From NCBI GenBank assembly GCA_037447655.1, contig JBBHKE010001188.1:221261-285260 (forward strand): DNA of 64,000 bases. Direction: 5' to 3'. The notes under the pieces were generated by a model, which saw only the letters and a list, made by a program, of their open reading frames with translations, searched no databases and was not told where the DNA came from. Source of the stretch: Zygnema cylindricum (Eukaryota > Streptophyta > Zygnematophyceae > Zygnematales > Zygnemataceae). Below, piece by piece: positions 10,941 to 24,600 of this stretch. How positions within the stretch are numbered: the first letter of the stretch is position 1; each line of letters opens with the position of its first letter. The position numbers and the translations under genes are program-made.

Positions 10941-13763
10941 CACCGTGAATAGCTACAGTACTAGTGTTAAGAAACTATCAGATTAAATAAAGAAATAGTG
11001 TTGTGAACACTACTTTGGGTTCATGGGCATAAGGCCAACAAAAATGAACGCTTTGTTCATTTAACATTAAAATGAAACAAATTCCCATAATGTAATCGAT
11101 AGAGTGTGTGTTCACATTGTTGACATTTTCACATGTGAGAACAAGTTCCCTCGATTTTCTCCCGTCTTCATTACGAGGAATCACATATGAGTGTGTTTTC
11201 TCGTGTCAACGCCCTTATCTAAAACTTTTTGTTGTATACTTACACGAAATAATGAGCACTTTTAACACAAACTCACACACTTTGTACTCTACATTATTCA
11301 AAAACATTCCAAATTAGAGTAATTTATATTAATTCAACCTTACTCTTATTAGCGAAAAGGGAACAAAACAAAAATTTTAATTACCATCTAGGTTTGAGGG
11401 TCAAAACCTAGGGGCGTTTAGTTATTGTTATAAACAAAACTAGCGATTAAAAATGTACTGTTGTGTGTTGGGAATTTTCTTATCGCGGTATATTCAATAT
11501 GCAACCTATGAAATTTAGCATCGGCAGAGGGCCCGATATATCGCTACGGGACCAACATAATCATTGTGAAATGTTGGTGGGGGGTTTTACAACTACTATA
11601 CAAACACAAAGTATAGAAATGTACCAAGGAATCGCCTCGTTTATTTTTTATTTTTTTTAACAAATCAGTATGGACGTATCAAAATATGACAACATGTCGT
11701 AACGTTATGGCGATATTAACCTTGTCGGAATACCAAACCACCAAATCGATTATCGGTCGGTCAAAAAAAGGTAGATATTAAATATTGGAAATTTGCGCTC
11801 GATGCATACCATTAGCGTTCGTGTATAAAAAAAATCAATATCAAAAAGGGTGGTTTCACCAATATTAAAAAAAAAGCACAAGGCTCACAAAGTTGTTTTC
11901 ATCCTTAGTACAAAACTACCCAAAAAAATAATCACAAATACTTAAATCCCAAGTTCCCAAATAAGAAGGTCGGGAAGTAGACGAGTTGTATAAAACCCAT
12001 TATAACCCATAGTTAGACACGAGGGAAAAATTGGTGTAATGCGTTAGATATGTTTATTCCATTCCTCATTATGTTGATTTGTGTCTTAACGCTCCAATTA
12101 CACGAGTCAAATTAATTTGGGGCATTATAATATCTTGATTTTCTCTTAAAAAAAAAACCACAACACAAAAAATGACAACAAATATGCTCAAAGGCCATTG
12201 TACAAATTAGCGACCATAAATAAAGCGTTAGAAGTGGATCTTTAATGGCGACAACAGTAATTATGGTATATTATGTTTTATGTGTCGAGACACGTAAAAC
12301 TTATTTAACTATTTAACATAAATTATATATGTTACACACTAAATCATACTCTATTTAATTAAACATATGATATAAATCAAGGTTTTAAAAATAAAAACCG
12401 TGCGACTCACATATTTATGGCGATTTCGACATCAAGCACAAACTAAACCCCTCAATATATTTAACGAGTGTTTTGTACATTTTGTTGGTTATATCTCCAT
12501 TTGTATATAAACTTGTTATCTAATCAAAGTTGTCGCCAAATTGACTATGAAGTATGCAATATCTTACATAAAACGATAAAAAAAAACACCTTTTCGTTTT
12601 GTGAACCTTTGAGTAATATCTTGATACACATGCAGTGCATGACGCAGTTACAGCTATGAACATGCGTCGAATAACAAATTACACCAAATTCAAATTTACG
12701 ACAATCAATAATTACGCATTGGAAGATTACGCCGCTTTGCCAAATCTTGTTTGCATTTCACCACATGTTACGTTTGCGTTCGATGGCTTCTACAAATATT
12801 TATAACTATTCGAGCTTTTGCCAAATAAAAAAAACACAAAGTATATAGTTCGTCAATTTACAAAATAAGAAAGTGACAAATCACATACAACCTAAAATCT
12901 TGACGAGAAAAAGACAATAATATAACGAAAAAGGATAGGTTATGAGGCAAAAAAAAAAAAAAAAAAAACAACAGTCATTTCACAAATTATCAAAGTATAT
13001 GATATGGACATAAAGTAGGAAGGTCTCTTACTATTTTAATAAGCCCTCCTCTCGGTTCGTGCACTATTGTTACCCTGCTCTCAAAGTTAGGTTCCATCTT
13101 TTCAATCTTTCATTACTAGCACCAACTTCCGACCCCAACACAATGGATTTGAGCAAAGAACCGTTGTTAAATTTAAAACCTTGTTAGAGTAGTCACTTTT
13201 TATTTAGTTGTGTGTGCGTTTACTTTCGTGCTTTTGGCCTAATGTTGATGCGCGGTTGCAAGCCACACCATTTTATTTGTGCACTCCATTCGTCGTATGA
13301 TCAATTAGCACCCACGTTAGACTTACTTTTGGGTTTGCCTCACCCGCCAATTTTAGGGGGGGCTGTTTTGAACCTCAACTTGTTGGGGTTGTGGGTAGAC
13401 TGCTACACTGAGTTTTGTCTCTTTGTAACCGGTCATCTTTGGTATATTTGTTTTCGTTATTATTGTTTGTCTTGTTTATTTGTTTGTTTGAATATTTTAG
13501 ACGTAGCTTACATTTTTGTGACTATTGTAGTCTTAGAATGTTCTTATAGTTTTGCCCCTTTAATTCCAAGATGGTTTTAACGTCGCAATTTATGTAATAA
13601 AGATTTCCATTTTCTTTTAATATGTATAGAAATTATGAAACGTGTGTTGATTAACGTTACTGTTATGTTAAGATTCGGTCATCGAACGCAAAAGAGCCTT
13701 ATGAAGTATTTACATATTTTTCCCCTTAAAACTAATAATTTATCCTATTAGCTATTGACGGTG
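10941..13763. mobile_element. Possible 2.8-kb mariner-like non-autonomous element
   Basis: CACCGTGAATAGCTA at the left and its inverted partner CACCGTCAATAGCTA at the right match at 14 of 15 positions. A TA lies outside each end. The termini resemble those of the short MITEs in this window. The AT-rich interior has few of the GTAC motifs that are common on both sides. The longest frame (13212-13580, 122 residues, Cys- and aromatic-rich) shows no DD34D/E transposase motif. The two ends could also belong to two separate short elements. Confidence 0.4.
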
Positions 13764-13765
13764 TA

Positions 13766-16700
13766 ATATACCGTGATACGCACGATTTGCTACAAATTGG
13801 CTCCCCGGTACTTCCGCGATCCCAAACGTTGGGAATGTCATGAAACTCGAACAGAAACTATTGTAGGTCACTGCCCTTTGAAAATACAATTTGACTGCCA
13901 CGCCATTTATGCAACCACTCACAAACGGCAGAACAATTGCGAAACTCACACCGGCAGCGGCCAAAAAACAAAATTGTCTGCTTGACAGAATAAGACGTGA
14001 CTGCCCGACAAAAAAGTAGAACTGGCTGGCTGAGAAACAGGTAGGCAAGACGCCTCGCGCTCATTAAACTAAATGTGATTAAATGCGTCCAAACGGAACA
14101 CTGCTCCCCGATACAGAAATGTATCCTGATCACAAATGGGGATCAACCGACGATCTCAATTTTGTTTTTTTTTTTGTCATGAGCACGCACACGAGGGTTT
14201 TAGTTTACAACAATGTGTTATTTACTTATTTTATGTCGGTAGCCTAACCTTACAATTTAGCGGATTATGGTAATTCAGTCTCTTAAACACTGTTTGATTA
14301 CATTTTTTTTTTGTCTTTTTACACTGATTTGTATGTCATTGTTTTCGTACATATTTTGACTTATTGCTCATATTACTGCAGATCATGATTGACAACACTA
14401 TTTGTGTTATATTTTATAGCCACGAGTCGTTTATTCTTTTCGCTTGTATTTTTTTTTTCCCGCCTACAGCTTATATCGTTTGTCAAAGGTAAACAAATTT
14501 TTATTTCATAATATGCGATGATAAAACCATCAAGTAAATAAGGGTAAAACAAATAGAAATATCAAAGGAGTACAAAGAACACAAAAAATTATAGACATCG
14601 CCAAAGAAAAAGTAAGGAGCCACTCTAACTATCACTGCCCAGAAGGCGAGGACAGATACATGACATGAATATCCACAACTTTGAAAAGTTGAAATCCAAA
14701 ACCGCGAATGTTTCTAAATGTGGACCAAATCCCTTGGTGACAGATTAGGATGGCCTTGCTGGTCATTAGCCCCAGTGACAAACCTCCCAAGAGTGCCTCG
14801 CCGTAGGAGGTTCGTCACTTCAGATCTCCAGAGGGCAATTAATACACACACGTTGGAAGATAATCAAAGTTAGATAGAGGACATCGCGAACATTAAATTC
14901 ATTTTTTTTTGCCGTACAATCTCGAATGAAGACGTGAAAGGCTACCCTCCAAACGTGACAAACTGTTCCGCAAGGTCCAAGTGCACAATCTCATCTGTTA
15001 GGAGCCAATGCATCTCGAGTTGTCATGTCTGACTTTAGTTTATACGAGAAGGAACGCGTGGGGCAATCACAGTCATGCGGACCATTCTACCAAAAACTCC
15101 TCGAACATCATATGATAATCTCATTTCGATCGACTGGCTACGACTTCTTTCAAACTTGGGATGAAGAATAAGGAGGTAAAACATTTCACATTTGGTTGTG
15201 TACCCTATTTTCACACCAACAACAACAACACCTTGCATGGAAATGCAAGCAACGTTACGTTTTTTTCCAAGTTCGCGAAGTATCCGTTCCAAATTATTAG
15301 GATAAACAATTAGAATACAACCTCCCTGTAATTTGTACATCAAAAAGATGCTCTCAAGATTTAGTGTTGTTTGCAACCATGTTCAAGCTTCCCAACCCGC
15401 AATACGAACATAAGCGACACGAGATTGAACATAAGGTAAGTCTTTTAGTAGATATTGATGTTCATTAGATGTTGCTCGCATTAATATGCGTTGTTGCACG
15501 TGAATATTGTTGTTTATAATGAGCGGTGAAAATAATACGAAATTATCTTAAGGGTCATGCGACAATATTGCACGAGTTGTGGGGGAGGGTTACCTTGGTG
15601 TTAACTCAAAAACATCGAATACTCGAGCAAATTGTATCTCACTCGTAGACGACGTCGTACGAGGGGTAGAGTAAAGCGTTTAGTGTCGTGCATTGGAATA
15701 CATGTCTGGACCTTCATGTAAGGTTTTAAATGTGTTGTCAATATCGTGTTTCGTAGTAGGAAGGAGAGGGGAGTGATAGTGGGAGAGAAAGGGGAGGCGA
15801 CGACGACGTATCTTTTTGCAATGGACCTATGAATAAACGCAGAGGTCAGACACCTTTTGCAAATTGTTTTGCGCACATGCTTGTGAGGGGTAGAAAAGAA
15901 ATAGCGTGCTCCCTTGTGCAAAAATATAAAAAATAGTGTGAAACGTGCACGATTTTTTTTCAGGACACCCACCCCCCAATAGGAAGCGCATGAGGGGACG
16001 GGTGGGGGGACGGGTGGGGGGACGGGTGGGTGGACGGGTGGTCTGCCGTACGATTTTTTGTAAATTACTTTCGTACTAAATATGTACGGAGCCCCACCTC
16101 CCACCAAATACATCCCAATAATTTTGTTGGTCCATGACGATATATCAAGCCCGTTTACATCTGGATATTAGATATATTGAAAATTGAATTTATCGCGATG
16201 ATACTTTTGCCAATAAACTACACTAGAAAAAACATTGTACTTTAGTGCGTGGACACCCCCTTTTAACTTTCCTTTCTTGCGTTATTTTTCCGTTGCCCCA
16301 CCCCCTTCCCTCCCTCGCCTTCTTTTTCGGTCCTCCTTTCCTTTTGTACTTCCTCCCTTCCCCTCTTCTCGACCATATTACATGTGTATCTTCTTGCCAT
16401 GTTTGTTGTGTGGATTCTTCTCCCACCATCTCCAGGGGGCGCTAGAGGTACTCTAAAGCCATTGGCTAGGTGTTAGGTTTCCTGAAGGTGATTGGGTGGC
16501 CCTCCAAACTCAATAGAATGCGTACTCCATTTGTGTTTCGTTCTTACTATGTAGCCCACCCTTTTCTTGGATGTCCCTTCCCCTTCCTTCAACTCGTACC
16601 TTTTAAGTCTATTATTAAGTCTCTTATAAAGTCTTTAAGTCTCTAATTAAGTCTCTAATGACTTGAGTATATCGACAGGTATATTTATATTAAGGCACAC

Positions 16701-17728
16701 GCCAATTCTCCTCACCTCTAATTGAGAGGACTCTCTCGCATGGCTCGGTTCATGAGTTTTTTCGAGATATGTTCACCCTCGAGTTGCCCCCGAATAGGCT
16801 TACGATGTTGTATTTTATGGATTAGTTGTTTTATTTCTCATGGGAAAAATATTCCTTTCCGAATGTTTTCATATCCCACGTCTTGTCTGTTAGATGTCAT
16901 CGGGATCCCCTCAATCGCGTGGACAAAATTTAGAGTGGCTGGTGGCTCGTGCCCTAGACCCTGGCTTTAACTCAAGGTCCACAATTACCTCAAGCAACAT
17001 TAATTTGGTGTGGTTTATTGAATATGTCGTAGGTCATGTTTTTCAAGTTTTGTTTTATCTTAATACAAGATGGGTTGTCCTGGCATGCTTTAGAAAGGTC
17101 AACCCATCTTTCTTCACTGGCTTGGTTTATCTTTTCTCTTACGTGTAACCCCCTCTAGGGCGACCCGTCAGGAGTACCTTTTATTCCCCATTGCGTCTTA
17201 CCGCGTCTTATGGGCTTAAACTTTTGCTTTCCATTCTTCTGTTTCCCTTTGTATGGATAAAAACACACATAATCATCGGTCTTATGTTGCGTGTTGTTTG
17301 CGCCCATATTTGTTTTTCCCGTACGGGCTTTCACTTCCACTTTCCCTTCTTGCCTCTTCCCTTAAATTGGACGACCACACATGCCCCCATCGTCCTCATG
17401 TTGCATGTTCCATACACCATCAGCTTTTATTTTGCTTAATGTTGAGCTCTACATTTTTTTCCTATACTGATTGACTGAACTCGACATTTATGCTTAGTAA
17501 TTTTGTTCTGGAACCATGTTTATCAAATACTTTACGCTAGTCCTTCAATTCAGATGATGTAGCTGATTTTTCCTTTTATCCCTGTAATATAATTTTCTCC
17601 CCCCTGTACATTCTGCACGATCCTCTTTGCACCACACTGCCTATCACTATTTAAGCTAATCACTTGAATTTAGGTTTGAATATTTTGTGTTGGGACCCAA
17701 AATAATGCCAAGTATAGTTACATAAGTA
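13766..17728. other. Intergenic stretch, no gene recognised
   Basis: A 113-residue minus-strand frame at 15035-15376 and a 170-residue frame at 15601-16113 are open, but neither has a recognisable domain. The latter reads through a GGGACGGGTGG minisatellite. AAGTCT-type short repeats lie at about 16605-16675. Two diverged blocks near 17215-17290 and 17330-17415 resemble each other. Confidence 0.35.
15986..16042. repeat. GGGACGGGTGG minisatellite
   Basis: About four tandem units of 12-13 bases (GGGGGACGGGTGG) occur here. On the minus strand they read as repeated PPVP, which accounts for the proline-rich frame there. Confidence 0.8.
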
Positions 17729-17926
17729 CACCTTGAATCGTTATTAGACTTATGTACTCTATATCGGCGCCCCAAAATTTTGACATTGATACCTTAAATA
17801 AAATAAATTATACTATTTAAGGACATGGACCATAATCTGCCACATTTCCGGCACTAAATTAGCATCAATGACACTAATTAATTTTTGACACTAATAATTT
17901 CTTTAGTCTAATAACGATTCACAGTG
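17729..17926. mobile_element. Mariner-like MITE, complete
   Basis: The ends are CACCTTGAATCGTTATTAG and, inverted, CACTGTGAATCGTTATTAG, with TA outside on both sides. The length is about 198 bases. It is the same family as 30089-30287, in the opposite orientation. Confidence 0.8.
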
Positions 17927-17971
17927 TAGCAGCCACAAGGTGAAATATAATTTTTGTGGTCTTTCTAATAT

Positions 17972-18039
17972 ATGTTGATGTTAAAAATTCACTATTACTA
18001 ATAGCATGTTGATGTTAAAAATTCACTATTACTAATAGC
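17972..18039. repeat. 34-bp tandem duplication
   Basis: Two nearly exact tandem copies of a 34-base unit begin ATGTTGATGTTAAAAATTC. Confidence 0.8.
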
Positions 18040-18975
18040 AATTGCTGTGAATTGTCGTCTTGTACGGATATTCGCAGTCTGAGAATTTATGTACCCAGGA
18101 TAAACCGGAAATGCAGTGGATTCTCTACGGTGAACTACTGGAAAGAAATAATCAACTGTCCACGAACATGAGTTTTATTGAAACATAAACAACACAGCCC
18201 TTCAAAAAATAAACGTCACAAACACATTCCAGATTTAATCTCACCACAGCAACATAAAAGCGGCTACACATCAACTGAACGGGATTCTGGGCACAAATTA
18301 ATGACAAGGATCTGCTCAATCGTCACATTCACATGAAGTAATAATAAGTCACTCCATGCCCAACATTGCACCTACAATTAAAACAACCACTGACATACCA
18401 TATAACCAATAGATCATCTGGTTAGGCACTCATTGCTTTCCACAAACATGACGATTGTCAAATCGTGAACCCGGTAGGATGCAAAAATGCTGGGCAAGAA
18501 TACTTATCGCAAACATTCATTTTTGTTAAAGGAGAAAACATCACTGAGCAACTGCGTATTTGCAAAACTACTATTGGTTTGGAGTAACATTCGTCACAAA
18601 TCTGTGAATATCTCAAACCCAGGATCAGTGGCAATTGTGAAAAAATGTTTCCCAAACCTGTTGCTTTCAATGCCCCAAACTGTCAAATTTCATTCATGCT
18701 CGGAGCAAAATAACCGTGAAATTCATTCAATCGGAGGTTTTTCCAAAACCGATACACCAGTTCTTTCGGCCATGAGTGACCTCTGTCACATGGCGAAGGG
18801 CAGAAGTCATCCGATGCTTTTGCTCGATACTCCTTTTTGTTGACTAGCTTACAAAATTGTTGGGAAATAGGCACATAGTCCAACGATATTGTCTTCGAAA
18901 GTAGGAATCGGGAAGTAAAAAGGGAACATTGGATAGAAGAGGAATACGGATTGCTGTCAAAATGAACAGATACTG

Positions 18976-21900
18976 CTACTTCCCTCTGCATAAAAAAAAG
19001 ATAATCTCCATATTAGAATGTATTTTTAGCAAAATTAATAGAATCTATGTTAACCGATTCAACACAAAAGGTTGAAAACTCATTCATAACATAAGATACA
19101 AACTCACTTGACGTGTACTTTAAACCAAATGTTAGCAATCTAATTTAAACACGCCAAACACAATACTAATTACAGCAGCAATTAGTTAAGAAGCAATAAT
19201 CATTCAAAAAAATGAAAAGAAAAAAGGTTCAGTTTTTTGCCACTGTCTGTTGCCCATTATCAAGATGCCAGGTAAAGAGACTCACGTGTTCATCATCAAT
19301 GTTATATTATCTCCTTTCAGAAGTATTCTCCCTGCAATATAGTCCAACCACACAACGCAATATAGGTGAAAGAAGTCAAAACTAAATAGGTGACACAGGT
19401 CCAAACCCTTATATAGTGTTCTCAAAGTTGAAATGTTTACTAACAAACCATCATAAGTTTGGTGCAGCTAGTCGATTTTAAGTGTTTTTCTCCAAGACAA
19501 AAGGAGAGAGACAGGAGGTTTCGGGCGGGCTGTACATCAGCAGTGTGGAGAAAAAATAAAAACATTTTTTCTTTAAATAAAGAATGCAGTAAAAAGCAGA
19601 ATGAAAGAGACCCGTTTTGTACATCTGTGATTGACAATGAGAAGTCCTTCTCAGAAAAATAAAGTTGACTTGCCCAGAGATAAAGAAAATTGTCAAAGAA
19701 AAATTTACAATAACATGAAGAACTGTTTAAGGAAAGAAACATGCTGGTTAAGGATGATACATGAAACAATTTGAAATGAAGGGATTTCTGCCAAAGCTAA
19801 GAAACCAATGAAAACAAATGTTCATCCAATGAAACCACTGAAAAATGCTGGCGTACAAACTAGTCAATAGTTGACCAGTTTTAACCTAAATTTTTACGTA
19901 AATGGTTTGGCTTTGTTCCAACGCATGTTAGAACGTTTTCAAATCATGAGTCCATTGACTCCTCAGTACAGCCATACATCTTCATATAGTGTTGCACTGC
20001 CATGCAATTAAATCAAAACAGTTAAAACTTCTGTCCACAGTTCTCCGGCTTAGGAATTTGCCACTCCCGTTCTACTGGGAAACAAAACTGTCATATCCCT
20101 TTCGCTAAAATTACGTTAATTAAAGAAGACAGCCTGGATGCGTACCCTGAAAATTGAAATTGCATTATCAGTGGTGAATGATGCTTGGTCTAGTTTTAGT
20201 TTTAGACTTCTTAAGACCGATTATACTATATTTGCTAATTACATAACCTTTCTTAAAACCAAATAGACTAAATCTGCATAACACAAAACCTATGAAACCA
20301 AAAAGACGGGTTCATTAGCCAAGCTCACCCAAAGTCTTTCGAGTCTTCTTCTTCATCGACACCTCTTCAGCATCCTCCAATACAAGATTCATGTATTCAT
20401 CAAATCCCTGTGGCCAAACGTGAAAAATATAATAGAAGATTTCAACATGGATAACAAACTTGTACTATTTCGTATTCGTTTCTGGTTTCGTATCTACTTA
20501 TTTATTTATGTGTGCGCCTTTTTGTCCAAGCGTGTAAAATAAAATGGTAAATCTAATGTGCTGCTGCAGAACTTGGAAAACATAATCTTATTTCTTTTCA
20601 TTCCTTTACTTTTGTCTTTCCCGAGATCTAAGTTAAAGAGAAGCTAGTAAAAATACTAGTCTGGACTTTAATAAAACCAGAAACACAGGTATATATACCA
20701 AAAATGCGATATCCACAGTTTTATACCTCTCAAAATCCTCGTCAAGAGTTTTCCTATTATACCTTAGTCAAAAAGATACCGGAACCGCTATTAATGTAAG
20801 AATTTTTTTAGTGTGGAATTTATTGTAGTTATTGATTCTAAATTAGTTTAAATGACATGGATGATTATGAAGTGCTTATGGAATTGGTGTCATGACAATA
20901 ATATGTAGTATTGTTGATTCAGTTTTGAGGTGAGAGGTAAAATCCTGCATTAAACTAGTGTTATTAACCCAAGTAGTGATTCATAATAAAGAAACCTACA
21001 ACAATAAAAAAAAGGACCATTGAAATGCTTAGAAGCAACATATTGGACTTGAGGAGCACAGGTCCTGGAAGGGGGTTCCTTCCCCTTCCAGTGTGAATCA
21101 ATTTTGTAAATTATGAGACACAAGGTACAATCTCACTTTCTACAAAGCGGGGCAAATGAAGAGTGGAGAATATTCTCACAATGATTCTCCCCTCAATTCG
21201 AAGATCTTTCTGCTCAAACAGCCAAATTTGAATTCGAGCTTTCTGCACATATCATTCCGAAAAAGACCCCAAGTCAAATTTAAGGTCCTCGTACTAGAGG
21301 AGAGGGAGAGATGTAGATGTGAAATTCATAGTTTATTTTACTATTTTATGATTTTAGATTCGAACAAGAGGGTCATCCCAATTTGACAATTGGAGAAAAA
21401 AAAAGCCAAAGCCAGTCCAGACTGAATCCAGTATGTCAAGTTAACGAGAATACAGTGTCAATTTATAAAGTGCCCGTGCCCAAACCCTACCGAGCCCTAA
21501 ACAACCATAAATAACCCTAAGAATTTACAAACCACGAAACAGTTTTCCAGAATGCAGAAACCTCCGAGTTCTGACTGCCCATTGCTTTATCAGTTAATAA
21601 CACTACATCGGCCAAAAATTATAAAAATAGTAACACTATTGAAGGAGTGGCCCAAAATTGGCCATGGCACTCTGACCTAAATTAGTATTACTGATACTAA
21701 TTTTGTTTTCATACGAATAATTCCTTTAGACGATGGGCAGCGTAACTAGAAAGTGAACTGAAAACAGTCAAATTCATGAACCATTAGAGAGAGTCGTGAG
21801 GTCGAGAATCACAAGCCAGTTCACAAATTTCTCCCATTAAAATAACCGAAAAAGTAATATCCATCACCACCACACAGTGATTGCTATTAGCGTAAACTTC

Positions 21901-22794
21901 TCTTTTCGTCACATAGAATAGATTATCTCTGTGCACAAAGTTCCGATTTTCAATTGGAGAACGTCAATTGAAAGTTAGAATCTTACTTTTCTGTCGAAGC
22001 TGTCAGATCGATAGTCTGACAAATGTGCACGGAGACAAACGAGTTTGAAAGGCCCAAAAAAAGTATTAACACTATCACAATACATAGTGTAGCTTGAAAT
22101 CATGCGACACCCTTAATCTACAATTAGGGTAGCCATTAAACGGAAAAGAGAGAATCCTTTGTACAGTGTAAGAATACTTATATGACACTAAGCAGTCAGG
22201 CTTTATGCAATGTAAGTGGCTCTGGTCAGGGTTCATGGAGAAAAAGCGAGGGGATTCCTGAAAGTACTATGAGTTGTTTATCAGCCAAAAGGGATTTTTT
22301 TTTTTATTAAAAAATAATAGAGCATGCAAAAGGTTTCTGAAAGAGGGAAGGGGATAACAAAACTTACACTTTGAAGAAATCGGAAAATAAGATTCTGCAT
22401 GCAAGTCAAAACCAACGCAGAAAGATTAATGGCTGGAGAAAGAATAAAGATAGAACCTTATAGATATGCATAACAATGTTTATATTTACCAACAAAACGG
22501 ACAAAAGTTCCACATCGCACATTGAAACCTATTGTTTTTCGTCACAAAGATGATGCACTAACACTAAAATTTCATCGATATTGTTAAATTTTCACCTAAT
22601 TGATATCCCGAGGTTTTATAAAAAAGCTTGAAAACCAGCAGAATAGAAATACTCGCTGCTAGCAAAAAAGCAGAATAAACACATTTCTTGAACAGAAATC
22701 CATAAACTGTGACAATTGAACAGAAATAAAAAATATGTCCGGAGATGCTTACAATTGGTTGTGTCATAATACGCTGTACTTTAGTGGAAGCCAT
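18976..22794 (-). CDS. SmE: Small nuclear ribonucleoprotein SmE, six exons
   Basis: SmE is one of seven Sm proteins that form the ring on spliceosomal snRNAs in the nucleus. The frame is split into six exons (minus strand): 22753-22794, 22368-22394, 21180-21242, 20329-20407, 19286-19331 and 18976-18985. All introns are GT-AG, the phases agree at every junction, and the total is 267 bases, giving 88 residues, the usual plant SmE length. The start is [14 protein letters not shown]. The Sm1 motif is in [16 protein letters not shown], the Sm2 motif is [11 protein letters not shown], and the C-terminus is NTGK. Exon 2 codes only nine residues and the last coding exon only a split Thr, GK and the stop. 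Introns 2 and 3 carry repeat debris, including MITEs. A possible AATAAA signal (minus strand) lies at 18174-18179, implying a long 3' UTR or a further untranslated intron. The identification is very secure. Confidence 0.95.
21605..21750. mobile_element. Degraded MITE in SmE intron
   Basis: The right end (GACGATGGGCAGCG) and the interior (GGCCAAAAAT, CCTAAATTAGTATTACTGA) resemble the element at 34203-34379. The left end is unclear. It lies in the intron between SmE exons 2 and 3. Confidence 0.45.
21870..22092. mobile_element. Degraded mariner-like MITE in SmE intron
   Basis: The imperfect inverted ends (CAGTGATTGCTATTAGCG left; CACTATGTATTGTGATAGTG from the right) and the paired inner blocks TCTGTGCACAAAG and TGTGCACGGAGA recall the long-arm MITE at 6173-6399. 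Confidence 0.55.
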
Positions 22795-24008
22795 GGCTGC
22801 AAAATCCCTAACAAACAACGAATGTATTCGCAAGCAGAGGCGTCGATTTCCAAACGCCCTGAATTCACTCAAAAGTTCTACAAATGAGCAAAAAAAAAAC
22901 TTACAAACGAAGTTTTACTATATTCCGCAAAGTTTACAATCTCACTAGACTGAACTTAATGGCGCACGTCAAATTAGGGTCTGAAATTTGATTTCTCATC
23001 CGAAAGATAAGAGAATCTGCAAAGTTAACAGTTAACACTAAAAAGTCGGAAAGTACAGTACGGTAGCAAACTTCATACAGCCTACCCGTAAAACTGTAAA
23101 AGCCACCTTGGCGAACGCAAAAGCCGATCAATAATTAATTTCAAATGAATCGTACAATGGACGTGTATCCAATGGAATATCTGGGACTTGAACCAACATT
23201 GATCCAATAAAATTTCTGGGAGTCGATCCTGCACCGTTCAAAAGTCTTGTAGGTTAATCTACGTGTGATCGATAGTCTTTTTGTTTCCAAGTGTATGGAA
23301 ATACATGTTCAAGCCCTACACTGTCAATACTGTAGTTTATTTTATATTTTTTACGAATATCAACATTTTTTCGTGTTTTTTTTCATGAAATCGAAATTTA
23401 GTCTTTAAAGTTTGAACAATGCTGGACAGTGAACACATCGAGTTCAAACACGACAAAACGTAAAATACTAAAATTATTTTACGTCTGCCAGGTGGCTTTA
23501 ACGCAGCGTTGCGGGGAAACGTTTTTGATGTTCAAACGTTTAAAGCTGCAACCCCAGTTGGAACGTTGCCCCAACTTCTGATGTTTAATCTCTGCATGAG
23601 TCGAGACTGTCCGTACGCTCGTACAAGTACGGTTCGTCATAAAATAACAGAAGTGCGAAAGGCTGTACGTATATAAATGTATAAAATACAGCAAGTACAT
23701 CTTCAAACAAAAAATCATTTTTTTGGGCCAAAAGCATCAAGATTACATACTCAAAGTAGAAATAAAAATCTCCGATGCAACTTTTAACGACCTCTAAAGA
23801 ATGTTTTTGGTGGCTATAAGGAAAATGGAATTTGCACATAGCACAAAAAATATTAAAAATATAAGAAGACCTTTCCCAAATAGATACACTTCTTAAGTAC
23901 CTCTAGAACTGAAATCTGAGTTTAACATTTGGAAAAGGTATAAACCGAGGGTAAAAAACTAAAAACCCTCAGACTGCCAATAAACGTTTGATGCTTTTGG
24001 GGGTATCA
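22795..24008. other. SmE upstream region and intergenic DNA
   Basis: The first 100-200 bases should hold the SmE 5' UTR and promoter. I see no clear TATA box and no further gene up to the MITE at 24017. Confidence 0.4.
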
Positions 24009-24016
24009 GTTTAAAT

Positions 24017-24592
24017 CATAGTTCAAAAGTAGGCGTTTTCATGGTAGGCCTTTGGTAGACGCACAAAACTTGGCACAAAACTTGGCACAAAACTTGGCAC
24101 AAAACTTGGCACAAAACTTGGCACAAAACTTGGCACAAAACTTGGCACAAAACTCGGGCAGAGTAGGCATACTATGTGTGTGCGTTTGTGCACACTTTTG
24201 TACGAACGTACGAATCTGACGTATGATCGTAGTACAGCGCACGCCGCTGGACGAGATTTCAGCGAACTGACACAGCTTAGGATGAGTTGTGTTATGGGCT
24301 TTTCATGTGATCTTCTTAGATCGCTACTTTGATCAGCGACCGTCCGATCGTCCAAATCTGACGGTTTAAATAAAAAATACCTCAAAACTCACAGAAATAA
24401 ATTTTTTTGTCCGAATGTTTTTCAAAATTTAGACATGACGTTTAATTCTCTATCGATCGATGTGCAACTCAACCCTGTTACTCTTTTTTTTCATTTTTCG
24501 ACCAATACAATATGGGTTTTAAGGTCATATTGTATGTTTTACATACAATAGGCATATTGTATGGGCCTACTTTCACCTACTTTTGAACTATG
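24017..24592. mobile_element. hAT-like MITE, 576 bp, with internal minisatellite
   Basis: The ends are CATAGTTCAAAAGTAGG and its complement, with a perfect 8-base duplication GTTTAAAT at 24009-24016 and 24593-24600. It is the same family as 9322-9625 but longer, because of extra internal sequence and a 12-base tandem array at about 24062-24153. Confidence 0.9.
24062..24153. repeat. 12-bp tandem array (CACAAAACTTGG)
   Basis: Nearly eight exact copies of a 12-base unit occur here. On the minus strand the unit reads FVPS repeatedly in one frame and KFCA in another. The related MITE at 40152-41324 has only about two units at the same place (near 41260-41285, inverted), so the array expanded after insertion or in a sister lineage. 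Confidence 0.9.
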
Positions 24593-24600
24593 GTTTAAAT

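Noticed and set aside
15601-16113. 170-residue minus-strand frame with PPVP repeats
   Set aside because: The repeat part is a minisatellite, and the rest has no domain or exon structure.
24062-24153. CRISPR-like array
   Set aside because: The units are directly adjacent with no spacers, and this is a plant genome.
24023-24385. 120-residue frame with FVPS repeats
   Set aside because: It lies wholly inside a hAT-like MITE and comes from the 12-bp array.
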